Shown here: positions 63,899-64,000 of the stretch, piece after piece | Layout of the letters: each line of letters begins with the position of its first letter | Position numbering within the stretch: the stretch's first letter is position 1 | DNA from: Phycisphaeraceae bacterium | Lineage (GTDB): Bacteria > Planctomycetota > Phycisphaerae > Phycisphaerales > Zrk34 | DNA: 64,000 bases | Reading direction: 5' to 3' | Assembly: GCA_028282805.1 (NCBI GenBank) | Contig: JANQHD010000054.1 | Location: forward strand, 88,816-152,815 | The notes under the pieces: model-generated | The model's database searches: none | What the model saw: only the letters and a program-made list of their open reading frames with translations | What the model was told of the DNA's origin: nothing | Made by a program: the position numbers and the translations under genes

Positions 63899-63939
63899 GG
63901 CTTGCTCAGTAGAATCCATTCCGTCTTGCGGGGCCTTGC

Positions 63940-64000
63940 CTAACGCCGGATGGCATAGGTGAGCACCTTCATCGCGGCCTCGGCGAACAAGGCACGCTCG
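63940..64000 (-). CDS. C-terminal end of an unidentified gene (partial)
   Basis: From the right edge the minus strand reads ERALFAEAAMKVLTYAIRR and then stops (TAG). Only 19 codons are visible, too few to name a family. The reading suggests a real minus-strand gene ending here, convergent with alaS. Confidence 0.35.
   Translation of the reverse strand, partial: ERALFAEAAMKVLTYAIRR

Larger units (their letters stand above)
63176..63939. other. Non-coding region after alaS occupied by the repeat array
   Basis: No supported gene. Small ORFs here contain repeated LKTI-like translations only because the palindrome recurs. The region is bounded by alaS (plus) and the C-terminus of a minus-strand gene, so it is a convergent spacer. 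Confidence 0.8.

Noticed and set aside
63176..63939. CRISPR array
   Set aside because: Repeats are about 246-284 bases apart and about 170 bases long, with internal hairpins. There are no short identical repeats with unique spacers, and no cas gene.

Overview
The window is high-G+C bacterial chromosome that reads like a planctomycete of the Phycisphaerae type. The evidence is indirect: a bacterial DNA topoisomerase VI pair, GS-I and GS-II glutamine synthetases side by side, a formylglycine-type sulfatase, a pseudopilin cluster, LptE- and BamD-like outer-membrane assembly proteins, a planctomycete-style tyrosine integrase, and a TyrS with the HLGHS/KMSKS arrangement. No rRNA gene is present, so the assignment is inference. 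One intact tRNA gene (Met, CAT) is present.

Layout. 1-7 kb: start of a GlnE/GlnD-like regulator (cut by the window edge), a DUF1805 protein, a methyltransferase/WaaP-like kinase pair, two glutamine synthetases with clear terminators, and adenylate kinase. 7-13.7 kb: PPK2, IspE, a secreted DUF1570-type protein, RmuC, TyrS and an EEP-family lipoprotein. 13.8-20.6 kb: NuoA, ribosomal proteins bL28 and bS21, RsfS, PanD, a membrane histidine kinase, RsmB and a sulfatase. 20.9-24.5 kb: a four-gene pseudopilin operon. 24.6-30.6 kb: XerC/D, envelope lipoproteins including a TolB-like propeller, a response regulator and a PAS-HWE kinase. 30.6-37.5 kb: topoisomerase VI A and B, c-di-AMP cyclase with its YbbR partner, and ProA. 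37.5-43.2 kb: a small DUF559 cassette flanked by inverted repeats, a VKOR-thioredoxin fusion, BamD-like and LptE-like proteins, and FtsH.

43.9-52.2 kb is an 8.3-kb genomic island in a tRNA-Met gene, bounded by a perfect 39-bp direct repeat (the 5' half of the tRNA). It carries an integrase, an excisionase-like HTH protein, an A+T-rich pair (an unknown protein plus an FAD/NAD(P)-binding protein), a truncated second integrase next to a 20-bp tRNA-Ser 3'-end remnant, and an OLD-type ATPase/TOPRIM nuclease followed by a TIR gene with an in-frame stop. This looks like a mosaic defence island built by more than one integration. 52.3-63.2 kb returns to core genes: DUF1015, two membrane/TPR proteins, a phosphotransferase, YicC, SecG, TpiA, a DUF3592 protein and AlaRS. 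The alaS gene contains a 96-codon patch of much lower G+C.

The least explained material is non-coding. A structured repeat family lies in two convergent intergenic regions (43.28-43.73 kb and 63.2-63.9 kb). Each unit has GC-rich hairpins followed by an A+T palindrome centred on TAGTCTA. The arms differ between copies mostly by paired changes that keep the stems, so a folded nucleic acid or symmetric protein site appears to be under selection. Three copies at 63.2-63.9 kb form an approximate tandem array.
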